64,000 nucleotides of DNA from Chryseobacterium sp. FH2 (GTDB taxonomy: Bacteria; Bacteroidota; Bacteroidia; Flavobacteriales; Weeksellaceae): positions 62,001 through 126,000 of the forward strand of contig NZ_LFNE01000003.1 in the NCBI RefSeq assembly GCF_001045455.1, in the 5' to 3' direction. Positions 34,386 through 43,188 of this stretch are shown piece by piece (position 1 is the first letter of the stretch; every line of letters begins with the position of its first letter). Under the pieces are notes generated by a model, which saw only the letters and a list, made by a program, of their open reading frames with translations, did no database searches and was not told the origin of the DNA. The position numbers and the translations under genes are program-made.

Positions 34386-34839
34386 CAATAGTAAAAAGAA
34401 ATTTATTCCCGCGACTGAGTGGCTATATCTGAAAATCTATGCAGGAGTAAAAACTGCTGATATTATTTTGGATGAAGCTATACAGCCTTTGATGAAGTAT
34501 TTCCAAGAAAACGACTACATTTCAAAATGGTTTTTTATCCGCTACAATGATCCGAAACCGCATTTGAGGATAAGGTTTAAATTAAATAATATTGATGATT
34601 ATAGTAAAATACTTGTCAAAATTAATGAGGCTCTGCAAGAATATATTGAAAGTGGTGAAATTTCAGATATTGTTATTGATACTTACAGCAGGGAGCTTGA
34701 ACGTTATGGCGAGAATACTATTGAAGAAGCTGAAATTCTATTTTACAAAAACAGTGAATTTACTTTACAATGCTTGCATTATGACGATGAAGAGAAAATT
34801 ATTGTTTCTCTTTTCTATCAAACCACTACTTCCCACTAA
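34375..34839 (+). pseudogene. Truncated thiopeptide-type biosynthesis protein (LanB elimination domain)
   Basis: Starting at ATG 34375, the product has the opening of the split elimination domain: EWLYLKIYAGVKTADIIL then PLMKYFQENDYISKWFFIRY and PHLRIRF, followed by DTYSRELERYGEN. Full members have about 280-300 residues; this frame stops after about 154, where the sequence runs into the 3-prime end of an HxlR gene on the other strand. With the preceding fragment it shows that a lanthipeptide-type locus was cut at both ends. Confidence 0.85.
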
Positions 34840-35167
34840 TTTTCTTTTTGTGTTTTTTGCCCCAGCTTTCCATGGGTTTCACTACTTCTTCAAGCCCGAA
34901 ACTATAATCCGTTACAGAATATTCAATTCTAACAGGATAATCCTCAGTAATCTCCCTTTTGACCAATAAATTTTCTTCCAAATGTTTCAATTCTTTTGAT
35001 AACACACGATTGGTAATCTTCGGAATAGAATTTGAAATGTCATTAAACCGCTTGTTCCCGCTATAAATAGATAGAATAATCGGTAATTTCCATTTACCGC
35101 CAAGCACATACATGGTGTCTTGTATTGCTTTGATTTTCTCTTGAAACCGTTTTTCTTCTTTTGTCAT
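34826..35167 (-). CDS. HxlR family transcriptional regulator
   Basis: A 113-residue winged-helix protein with the HxlR pattern GGKWKLPIILSIYSGNKRFNDI, then RVLSKELKHLEENLLVKRE and YSVTDYSFGLEEVV. It is divergent from the SDR at 35254 across 86 bp with a perfect palindrome, so it very likely regulates that gene and itself; HxlR proteins often respond to electrophiles or aldehydes. Its 3-prime end overlaps the truncated lanthipeptide gene by 14 bp, marking the recombination joint. Confidence 0.93.
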   Translation of the reverse strand: MTKEEKRFQEKIKAIQDTMYVLGGKWKLPIILSIYSGNKRFNDISNSIPKITNRVLSKELKHLEENLLVKREITEDYPVRIEYSVTDYSFGLEEVVKPMESWGKKHKKKISGK

Positions 35168-35175
35168 AAAATCTG

Positions 35176-35208
35176 GTATCCTTTAGGATACAAGTATCAA
35201 ATATATAC
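35176..35208. promoter_or_regulatory. HxlR operator candidate (two palindromes)
   Basis: GTATCCTTTAGGATAC (35176-35191) is a perfect 7-2-7 palindrome; a second, weaker GTAT-N7-ATAC palindrome is at 35194-35208. Both lie between the divergent HxlR and SDR genes, upstream of the TACGTTTG box. Confidence 0.65.
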
Positions 35209-35219
35209 CTTTTTAGTTT

Positions 35220-35227
35220 TACGTTTG
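35220..35227 (+). promoter_or_regulatory. TAnnTTTG promoter box for the SDR gene
   Basis: TACGTTTG matches the -7 element and is 26 bp before ATG 35254. Confidence 0.55.
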
Positions 35228-35253
35228 CAGTGTAATCAATAAATTTAATTCAA

Positions 35254-36051
35254 ATGCAAACAATCTTCATTACAGGTGCTTCATCAGGAATGGGCAAGGC
35301 AAGTGCAAAATTATTTCAGTCAAAAGGTTGGAACGTAATCGCTACAATGCGCAGTCCCGAAAAAGAAACGGAATTAACACAACTTGAAAACGTAACGGTT
35401 TTACCGGTAGACGTTACCAATGTTGAGCAAATAAAAGAAACGGTTAAAAAAGCAATTTCATTAGGAAATATTGATGTTGTATTGAACAACGCAGGTTACG
35501 CATTATTTGGCGCAATGGAATCGTTCAGCGATGAACAAATTGTGCGGGAAATCAATACTAATCTTTTAGGTGTGATACGTGTTACAAAAGAATTCATTCC
35601 TTATTTTAGAAAAAAGAAAACTGGTTTGTTCATCAATGTAACATCAACCGCAGGATTTGTGGGATATCCATTTAGCAATGTTTATCACGCTACAAAATGG
35701 GGCATTGAGGGTTGGAGTGAAAGCCTATCTGTTGAACTGGCACCATTCAATATTGGTGTAAAAACGGTTGCGCCGAATGGAACAAACTCAAATTTCCTTC
35801 ATGCTACAGAATTAGTTTCGCTTCCTGAATATGATGAAGTGATGAAAAAAATGCTTGGCGGATTTAATTTTGCTTCCACATCGGAACAAATTGCGGATGT
35901 CATTTATGAAGCTGCCACTGACAATAAAGACCAGCTTAGTTACCTTGCAGGAGATATTGCAAAGAAAACCTATGCAAGACGTGTGGAGATTGGTGCAGAA
36001 GAGTTTAGAAAAGAAACAAAGAAATTCTTTTTAAGTTTATTTAATGCCTGA
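35254..36051 (+). CDS. SDR family oxidoreductase
   Basis: A 265-residue classical SDR with TGASSGMG, NNAGYA, the Ser in NVTSTAG and active-site YHATK. It pairs with the divergent HxlR regulator. A fragment of a close relative lies at 2868-3075 next to a decayed TnpB gene. The gene ends before a strong terminator. Confidence 0.93.
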   Translation: MQTIFITGASSGMGKASAKLFQSKGWNVIATMRSPEKETELTQLENVTVLPVDVTNVEQIKETVKKAISLGNIDVVLNNAGYALFGAMESFSDEQIVREINTNLLGVIRVTKEFIPYFRKKKTGLFINVTSTAGFVGYPFSNVYHATKWGIEGWSESLSVELAPFNIGVKTVAPNGTNSNFLHATELVSLPEYDEVMKKMLGGFNFASTSEQIADVIYEAATDNKDQLSYLAGDIAKKTYARRVEIGAEEFRKETKKFFLSLFNA

Positions 36052-36067
36052 CAAAAAGCCCTATGAC

Positions 36068-36098
36068 AAAAAGCCATGCTCGCAGCATAGGCTTTTTT
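36068..36098 (+). terminator. Stem-loop terminator after the SDR gene
   Basis: AAAAAGCCATGCT and AGCATAGGCTTTTTT pair with one bulged A around a CGC loop, followed by a T-run; an outer CCCTATGA/TCATAGGG pair extends it. Confidence 0.8.
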
Positions 36099-36287
36099 AT
36101 CATAGGGTGGGATAGGTTCTTCGTATCAAGCGAAGTGTAAGAAGTCTAGCCCGCACAATATTAAGATCAGATAGAATCTACAAATTTAAAGGAACCTAGT
36201 CCAATGTATTAAAAGCTTCATGAAAAGTGCATCGGAAATTTGAAAGTTATCAAGATAAAGCAGCTCAGTTTTCGGAGTTGCTTTCCT

Positions 36288-36635
36288 TTACCTATTTCCC
36301 AACATTTCATTTCTAAAATGAGTGCCCCATTTCAGAAACTCCTCTAAAAGTTTATCCGTTGACCTTCCAAGTGGCGTTAGAGAATATTCAACGGTTACAG
36401 GCATACTGTCATACAAAGTGCGGGTGATGATTTTATTTTCTTCCAGCGCTTTTAATTCCTGCGACAACATTTTAGGAGAAATACCAATTTCTCTCTGAAT
36501 TTCCCCAAAACGCTTATCTCCATCAGTGAGAGAAATAATAATTGGAATTCGCCATTTGCCCTGAAGTACCTCCATAGCATCTTTTCCGGCTATCAGTCTA
36601 TACTGACAGGTCTCTTTTTTAATTGCTTTTGCCAT
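36288..36635 (-). CDS. HxlR family transcriptional regulator
   Basis: A 115-residue winged-helix HxlR protein (CQYRLIAGKDAMEVLQGKWR, KRFGEIQREIGISPKMLSQE, YSLTPLGRSTDKLL). It is divergent from a DoxX-pirin gene pair across 107 bp that contains two tandem palindromes. A Cys near the N-terminus (residue 10) is in the position where redox-sensing HxlR proteins carry their reactive cysteine, which would fit response to quinones or aldehydes. Confidence 0.93.
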   Translation of the reverse strand: MAKAIKKETCQYRLIAGKDAMEVLQGKWRIPIIISLTDGDKRFGEIQREIGISPKMLSQELKALEENKIITRTLYDSMPVTVEYSLTPLGRSTDKLLEEFLKWGTHFRNEMLGNR

Positions 36636-36651
36636 TGCTTTTCAGATTTAC

Positions 36652-36683
36652 TTACCTACAGGTAACTACTTACCACCAGGTAA
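36652..36683. promoter_or_regulatory. Tandem HxlR operators
   Basis: TTACCTACAGGTAA (36652-36665) and TTACCACCAGGTAA (36670-36683) are 14-bp palindromes with identical arms TTACC/GGTAA, 18 bp apart, between the divergent HxlR and DoxX genes. This is the expected arrangement for two HxlR dimers. Confidence 0.75.
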
Positions 36684-36711
36684 CAACTATATTTTAGAAA
36701 GTAAATGTAAG

Positions 36712-36719
36712 TACTTTTG
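36712..36719 (+). promoter_or_regulatory. TAnnTTTG promoter box for the DoxX-pirin transcript
   Basis: TACTTTTG matches the -7 element, 23 bp before ATG 36743. Confidence 0.55.
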
Positions 36720-36742
36720 TTGAAACAATTAATATAAAAAGA

Positions 36743-37108
36743 ATGAAAAAGAACAAAATCATTTATTGGACAGCAACCATATTAATGTTGCTTAGCGGAG
36801 TATCAACGGCTCCAATGTATTTTACCAGCCCTATGTTTATTGAATCATTTCACCACTTGGGCTTCCCTGACTATTTTAGAATAGAGCTGGGTATATCTAA
36901 AATAATCGGTGCAATAATCTTAGTGTTACCCATGGTACCTGCAAAATTCAAAGAATGGGCTTATATAGGTTTTGCAATCGCATTTATTTCCGCATTCATA
37001 GCACATTCTGTAATAGATGGTTTTCCGGCTGCTATCTTTCCGTTAATACCACTTGCGTTTTTGGTAGTCTCTTATATTTACTTTCATAAGAATCTGGCCA
37101 CAAAATAA
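36743..37108 (+). CDS. DoxX-like membrane protein
   Basis: A 121-residue protein with four membrane helices (about 8-26, 45-65, 72-92 and 98-116) and the DoxX-like signature FHHLGFPDYFRIELGISKIIGA. DoxX-like proteins occur with redox and quinone-stress genes, but their reaction is not established. It is 6 bp ahead of a pirin gene, so the two are co-transcribed under the HxlR regulator. Confidence 0.9.
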   Translation: MKKNKIIYWTATILMLLSGVSTAPMYFTSPMFIESFHHLGFPDYFRIELGISKIIGAIILVLPMVPAKFKEWAYIGFAIAFISAFIAHSVIDGFPAAIFPLIPLAFLVVSYIYFHKNLATK

Positions 37109-37114
37109 ATTCTA

Positions 37115-37945
37115 ATGAACAAAAAAGTAATCAAAAAAACGGATTCAGCATTTAATCCAATTGCAAAAGGGCTTAAAGGTGCGGGCTTCTTTGCAAGGGA
37201 TTTTCCTATTGAACCTTTTTTACTCTTTTCAGAATTCCGGATGTCGCAACAGGTTTTTGGGCCTCATCCTCATGCAGGTGTTTCGGTAATGACCTACATG
37301 CGGCCTGACAGTAAAGAAAGTTATATCAACAGGGATAATTTAAGCGGTTTGAGTTATATTGAACCCGGTGGCTTACAAATCATGCAGGCAGGAAGCGGAA
37401 TGCACCATGACGAGTTTCCCAAAGTTCAAGGTGTGGAAACAAGCGGTTTTCAGATCTGGTTCAACCATTCAGATAAAAATCGTTTTGTAACACCAAAATC
37501 TATTCACGTAGATGCGAAGGATGTTCCGGAAGTAGTATCAGATAATGCTTTGGTAAGAATAGTGCACGGGACTTATGACGGCAAAAGCACCACTCATAAA
37601 ATGGTAACAGACATTGACCTTTTTCACATTTATCTGAAACCACACAAAAGCATTACGATAGTTACCAAACCAATGGCTTTTGTATATGGCATGGAAGGCA
37701 GCGGAGCGACAGAAGGTGAACAAATCCTGCCCAAAACAATGATCAATTATTCATTGGAAGGTGACAGTATTACAGTAGAAGCAGGTGAAGAAGGACTGCA
37801 GTTTATGCTTGGAAGCGGCACCCCGCATAACGAACCGATAGTTTATGGCGGACCATTCGTAGCGACTACATCCGAACAAATGGAAGAAATGCAACATAGA
37901 TATTCTCGCGGAGAAATGGGAAAATTAGAACCTTATTTCTATTAA
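37115..37945 (+). CDS. Pirin family protein
   Basis: A 276-residue double-cupin protein. The first cupin has the metal ligands in PHPHAGV and MHHDEF (His-His-His-Glu type set) and the second covers about 165-260. Pirins are iron-binding; several bacterial members have quercetin 2,3-dioxygenase activity or act as redox sensors. It forms a two-gene operon with the DoxX gene. Confidence 0.92.
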   Translation: MNKKVIKKTDSAFNPIAKGLKGAGFFARDFPIEPFLLFSEFRMSQQVFGPHPHAGVSVMTYMRPDSKESYINRDNLSGLSYIEPGGLQIMQAGSGMHHDEFPKVQGVETSGFQIWFNHSDKNRFVTPKSIHVDAKDVPEVVSDNALVRIVHGTYDGKSTTHKMVTDIDLFHIYLKPHKSITIVTKPMAFVYGMEGSGATEGEQILPKTMINYSLEGDSITVEAGEEGLQFMLGSGTPHNEPIVYGGPFVATTSEQMEEMQHRYSRGEMGKLEPYFY

Positions 37946-37995
37946 AGGAACAGTCCGAAATTAATTTGATGAACAAGTATTTAGTCGACAGGTAA

Positions 37996-39072
<1,077 letters not shown>

Positions 39073-39098
39073 AAAACACTCTTTATTGAAAAAAGCAG

Positions 39099-39131
39099 AG
39101 TATAGATGATAGCAATCCTGTCATCTATACT
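39099..39131 (+). terminator. Perfect stem-loop after the AKR gene
   Basis: AGTATAGATGA (39099-39109) and TCATCTATACT (39121-39131) form an 11-bp stem with an 11-nt loop, 26 bp after the stop. Confidence 0.65.
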
Positions 39132-39351
39132 AGTTCATATAACCTTTTCCTGTTTTTTATTAACGTATCTCTTAAAAAATCACATCAAACAAACAGTGCA
39201 ATTTCCCGACCAGACGCCTATTCCGAAACAGCAGTCCGAAAATGCTTTGTTTGATATTAGAAAACGCTTGACCATTCCACCATACAACAAAGTATATGCT
39301 AAGATTGTAAGCGAGGAATTAGGTGTTACAGTAGATAAGTGCATAAATTAA
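39106..39351 (+). CDS. Doubtful small ORF
   Basis: An 81-codon frame whose only ATG lies inside the preceding terminator stem. The second half (ALFDIRKRLTIPPYNKVYAK then SEELGVTVDKCIN) looks protein-like, the first half is low-complexity hydrophobic. I suspect the 3-prime remnant of a lost gene and do not recognise the family. Confidence 0.2.
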   Translation: MIAILSSILVHITFSCFLLTYLLKNHIKQTVQFPDQTPIPKQQSENALFDIRKRLTIPPYNKVYAKIVSEELGVTVDKCIN

Positions 39352-39367
39352 TTCTGTTGATAATGTT

Positions 39368-39375
39368 TAACTTTG
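39368..39375 (+). promoter_or_regulatory. TAnnTTTG box adjoining the AraC start
   Basis: TAACTTTG ends 7 bp before the ATG at 39383, predicting a nearly leaderless transcript. Confidence 0.45.
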
Positions 39376-39382
39376 CACAGCA

Positions 39383-40210
39383 ATGCCTCATATCAATCAC
39401 ATATCAAAATCTGACATTTTCTTTTCCTGCACAGAAAAAGAACACAGGGGCAATGAAAACACCGTTACCGAACACGCCCTTGTACACATCTATTCGGGCA
39501 GTATGACCGTAACAGACACAAACGGCACACACATAATAAAAGAGGGCGAAACGATTTTGTTTTACAGAAATATGTTGGCGAAATTCATCAAGCATCCGTC
39601 TGACAATGCAGAGTTCAAGTCCATTTCTATATTATTTTCCCAACCGTTTTTACAAAAATTCTATTCGCTCAACAAACCGAACGAAAACACAAAACCAAAA
39701 TGGGAAGCTAAGCGAATAGAAAAACATCCTTTGCTTATCAGCTTGTTTGACTCCATTCTGCCTTATTACGAATTGCACGGTGATAATTTACCCACACATC
39801 TTACCGACATCAAATTACAGGAAGCCATTACCATACTTCGCACGGTGGACATCGGCACCGACAGCATACTTGCCAACTTTGCCGAACAAGGTAAAATTGA
39901 CCTTGCCGGTTTTATGCAAAGAAGTTTTTCGTTCAACATTCCGTTGGAGCGTTTTGCGTATCTCACAGGCAGAAGTTTGGCAACATTCAAAAGAGATTTT
40001 CAAAAAGCATTCAATAGCACACCTCAAAAATGGTTACTTGAAACACGACTGAAACAAGCACATTTTCTCATTACCGAAAAAAGCAAAAAGCCGTCCGATG
40101 TCTATTTGGAAGTAGGCTTTGAAAATCTTTCTCACTTTTCACGTTCGTTCAAACAGCATTTTGGATATACGCCTTCAGCAGTACAAAATTCGCCACGAAT
40201 GCACGAATAA
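39383..40210 (+). CDS. AraC family transcriptional regulator
   Basis: A 275-residue AraC protein of the 7977/58371 subtype (LVHIYSGSMTVTDTNGTH; LTGRSLATFKRDFQKAF; GFENLSHFSRSFKQHFGYTP). HTH pair at about 172-268. The last codons (SPRMHE and stop) are supplied by the left end of the inverted-repeat element at 40193, so the native C-terminus was replaced when that element inserted; the HTH core is untouched. Confidence 0.93.
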   Translation: MPHINHISKSDIFFSCTEKEHRGNENTVTEHALVHIYSGSMTVTDTNGTHIIKEGETILFYRNMLAKFIKHPSDNAEFKSISILFSQPFLQKFYSLNKPNENTKPKWEAKRIEKHPLLISLFDSILPYYELHGDNLPTHLTDIKLQEAITILRTVDIGTDSILANFAEQGKIDLAGFMQRSFSFNIPLERFAYLTGRSLATFKRDFQKAFNSTPQKWLLETRLKQAHFLITEKSKKPSDVYLEVGFENLSHFSRSFKQHFGYTPSAVQNSPRMHE

Positions 40211-40351
40211 AAAGCATTACTAACATTAATTCGTGCATAAAAATATATATGCCTTATGAGCAACATTATATACAAAGAAGAAAGCTACCATTATTCAGAA
40301 TATTTGTTTACAAACGAACATACGAATGGAAAGACATTCGTGCATTCGTGG
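40193..40351. repeat. Small inverted-repeat element, copy 1
   Basis: CCACGAATGCACGAAT (40193-40208) and its exact reverse complement ATTCGTGCATTCGTGG (40336-40351) bound a 159-bp segment without an open frame; an inner ATTCGTGCA is at 40229-40237. The same termini bound copy 2 at 41926-42029. This is the form of a MITE or REP-type element. Confidence 0.8.
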
Positions 40352-40368
40352 CATTTATATTTGAGCTA

Positions 40369-40386
40369 TTGAGCAAAGCAACTTTG
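40369..40386 (+). promoter_or_regulatory. Motif shared with the 6823 region
   Basis: TTGAGCAAAGCAACTTTG matches 6823-6840 at 17 of 18 positions; extra TTGAGC half-copies flank it at 40361 and 40384. It lies 75 bp before the hydrolase gene and could be a common operator. Confidence 0.35.
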
Positions 40387-40460
40387 AGCCGCTGACAAAA
40401 ACAGCTACCCTGCCTTTCATTGCACCTTTGCATTATCAAAAATGATAATCAAAAAAAGCA

Positions 40461-41915
40461 ATGAAAAAACACATCATAACTATTGGAATAGCAGCTACCC
40501 TATTTTTAGGAGGATGTGCCAGCCATATTAAAATCTCAAAAGAACAAGCCGCCACGATGAGCCAACAGGCGGTTGATACCCTGAAAAGCTTCAAATACCT
40601 TAAACTTCCCATTATTAAGGCAACCGACAAAATGCGGTTAATGGGGCGTGAACAATTTGCTGCTTACGAAAAGTGGCAGATTGCTGATATGCACAAGCGT
40701 TTTGACTTTACTGTTACCGACACCATTATTGAGAATGTAAAAGTAAATATCATCAAACCTAAAAACATCAAACCCGAAAATCAAAATGTGATTGGTTTTC
40801 ATATTCACGGTGGTGCATTCTTTTTGGGTTCGGGCTATGAACGTGCCGCCTTGCTAATGGCTAACGAATATGGCTACACCATTTATTCGGTGGATTACAC
40901 GCTTGCACCCGAAGCCAAATATCCGGTAGCGATAAATGAGTGCCTGAAAGTTTACAAATACCTTGTTACTAATTTTCCTGCAAAAAATATTGTATCATCA
41001 AGTCTTTCGGCAGGTGGACCTTTAATGATGTCAGCTTTGCTGAAAGCACAAAATGAAAATCTGAAAATGCCAATAGCTAATGTTGTTTTATCACCGGCAT
41101 TAGAGTTGGCCATTAAAGGTGATACATACATTTCAAACGACCGCAGAGATGTGATTGCAGGAAAAAACAGCATCAATAAATTGGCATTACCTGCATACTT
41201 AGATAAAGACACAGATTTGAACGACCCTTTTGTGTCGCCTGTAAATGCGGATTACAAAGGCAATTTTCCCGCTTCAATTATTACAACAGCAACAAGAGAT
41301 TTGTTTTTAAGCAATTCATCACGCTTGCTTTGGAAATTAAAATCAGGCGGAATAGCTGCAGAGTTACTTGTAGGTGAGGGAATGTGGCACGGCTACCAAA
41401 CCTATCCCGACATTCCCGAATCAATTGAAGCACGAAAAGCAATCTATGATTTTTTAAACAGACAACTAAAAACAGGAACTATGCAAACAGAAACACAAAT
41501 AAATACAGAAGCAAATAAAGCAGTTGTGCTTCGCTTTGTAAACGAAGTAATCAACAACAAACATTTTGAATTAATTGATGAATTATGGTCTCCAACTATG
41601 GTTTGGCACGGTGGAAGTGCAGGTGAAGTTTACGGAATTGAGAACTATAAAAAAATGCTCATCGGTGCGGCAGATGCTTCATTCAGCAATATGCTTTTAC
41701 AAGTAAAAGATATTATTGTTTCTGATGATAAAGTGGTGTTGTATTTTTCCAATAGCGGTAAAAACATAGGCGATTTTATGGGCAACAAAGCGACCAACAA
41801 AACTGCAATATGGAATGGAATGGGTATTTACAGGATTGAAAACGGCAAGATAGCCGAAGCGTGGTTTTCAGAAGACCATTTGGCAATGTTTCAGCAGCTC
41901 GGATTTATTAAATAA
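40461..41915 (+). CDS. Lipoprotein fusion of alpha/beta hydrolase and SnoaL-like domain
   Basis: A 484-residue protein. A lipobox LGGC (Cys19) predicts membrane anchoring. Residues 85-335 are an alpha/beta hydrolase of the hormone-sensitive-lipase-like group: oxyanion HGGAF (116-120), nucleophile Ser183 in SLSAGG, acid Asp280, His310 in MWHGYQ. Residues 350-484 are a SnoaL/ester-cyclase-like NTF2 domain (VVLRFVNEVINNKHFELIDE, MVWHGGSAGEVYGIENYKKM). The nucleophile motif has Leu where GDSAGG is usual. Domain fusion could couple ester hydrolysis to a second step, but it may simply be a joined pair. Copies of an inverted-repeat element flank it on both sides. Confidence 0.9.
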   Translation: MKKHIITIGIAATLFLGGCASHIKISKEQAATMSQQAVDTLKSFKYLKLPIIKATDKMRLMGREQFAAYEKWQIADMHKRFDFTVTDTIIENVKVNIIKPKNIKPENQNVIGFHIHGGAFFLGSGYERAALLMANEYGYTIYSVDYTLAPEAKYPVAINECLKVYKYLVTNFPAKNIVSSSLSAGGPLMMSALLKAQNENLKMPIANVVLSPALELAIKGDTYISNDRRDVIAGKNSINKLALPAYLDKDTDLNDPFVSPVNADYKGNFPASIITTATRDLFLSNSSRLLWKLKSGGIAAELLVGEGMWHGYQTYPDIPESIEARKAIYDFLNRQLKTGTMQTETQINTEANKAVVLRFVNEVINNKHFELIDELWSPTMVWHGGSAGEVYGIENYKKMLIGAADASFSNMLLQVKDIIVSDDKVVLYFSNSGKNIGDFMGNKATNKTAIWNGMGIYRIENGKIAEAWFSEDHLAMFQQLGFIK

Positions 41916-41925
41916 TCAGGAAAAG

Positions 41926-42029
41926 CCACGAATGCACGAATAAAATTATTAGTAGTGAATAAGACAATAATGTATTATAACAAAATAATCACCGCTTATG
42001 TACTGAAAAATATATTCGTGCATTCGTGG
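41926..42029. repeat. Small inverted-repeat element, copy 2
   Basis: The same 16-bp termini as copy 1 (41926-41941 and 42014-42029) enclose 104 bp without coding potential. It starts 11 bp after the hydrolase stop and ends 18 bp before the next SDR gene. Confidence 0.8.
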
Positions 42030-42047
42030 GAATAAAAACAAGAAACA

Positions 42048-42860
42048 ATGAAAAAAGTAGCATTAATAACAGGAGCTTCCGCAGGAATGGGAAAAGAAAC
42101 AGCAAAGCTGTTAGCTCAAAACAGTTACACGGTTTACGCAGCAGCAAGGCGTTTAGACAAAATGAAAGACCTTGAGCCGTTGGGAATAAAAACGCTTTCA
42201 ATGGACGTAACCGATGAAACATCAATGATTAAAGGTGTTCAACAGATTTTAGACACGGAAAAACGAATTGATGTTTTAATCAACAACGCAGGTTTTGGGG
42301 CTTACGGCACAATAGAAGATGTGCCAATGAATGATGCAAAATATCAGTTGGAGGTAAACGTATTCGGTGCGGCAAGATTGATACAATTGGTATTGCCTAA
42401 AATGCGTGAAAACAAGTTTGGTAAAATCGTAAACATATCTTCCATAGGAGGAAAGTTTGCATTGCCTTACGGTGGTTGGTATCACGCCAGCAAATTCGCT
42501 TTGGAAGCGTTAAGTGATGCACTTCGCAATGAAGTAAAACAATTCGGCATTGATGTAATCGTAATAGAACCAGGAGGCGTAAAATCAGAGTGGGCAAATA
42601 TTGCTTACGACAACCTTGTGAAAAATTCAACCCATTCCGCCTACAAAGCAACCATTGACAAACTTGCCGACTTTATGAAAAAGGCAACTGCAAAAAACGC
42701 AGAACCCGAAGTAATAACAAATCTCATTTTGAAAAGCATTGAAGCTAAAAAACCGAAGTTCCGCTATGTGGGTGGTTATATGGCAAAATCGGCAGTCATT
42801 GCAAGAAAATTATTGTCGGACAAACTGTTTGACAAAATGATAATGAGACAAATGAAATAA
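42048..42860 (+). CDS. SDR family oxidoreductase
   Basis: A 270-residue classical SDR with TGASAGMG, NNAGFG, the Ser in NISSIGG and the active-site YHASK. The C-terminus carries a longer basic tail (KSAVIARKLLSDKLFDKMIM) as in retinol-dehydrogenase-like SDRs. Its mRNA leader includes the right arm of the inverted-repeat element copy 2. Confidence 0.93.
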   Translation: MKKVALITGASAGMGKETAKLLAQNSYTVYAAARRLDKMKDLEPLGIKTLSMDVTDETSMIKGVQQILDTEKRIDVLINNAGFGAYGTIEDVPMNDAKYQLEVNVFGAARLIQLVLPKMRENKFGKIVNISSIGGKFALPYGGWYHASKFALEALSDALRNEVKQFGIDVIVIEPGGVKSEWANIAYDNLVKNSTHSAYKATIDKLADFMKKATAKNAEPEVITNLILKSIEAKKPKFRYVGGYMAKSAVIARKLLSDKLFDKMIMRQMK

Positions 42861-42861
42861 A

Positions 42862-42990
42862 ATGGACTTTACGGAATACATCATTATAGAAAGTAAACGC
42901 GGCTTTACAGGAGGTTTGATTTCAGGAATCAATTTTAAGATTGCAGGCGAACGCTATCCTGCACAAACACTGCAAAAGTTGGATAAGTAA
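42862..42990 (+). pseudogene. Chimeric stub ending in an AKR tail
   Basis: A 42-codon frame beginning MDFTEYIIIESKRGFTGG ends with FKIAGERYPAQTLQKLDK. The last 14 codons match the C-terminus of the AKR at 38101 ([14 protein letters not shown]). The first part is of unknown origin. It is a joined remnant, not a working gene. Confidence 0.6.
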
Positions 42991-43188
42991 ACTATCAAAT
43001 ATTCAATCTTAAATATAAATAACGGCAACGCATCGTTTATCAAATCCATGCAGCCAATTGCGATTTTCATCATAAGTTATGCGGATAATATTATAATCCA
43101 AATCCTCATTTCGGTTACATAATCCCTCAATTCTGTTATTTCTTTTCTTGCCGATGGGTGCAACTTTGCAGTAAGAAAAATCAAGGAA

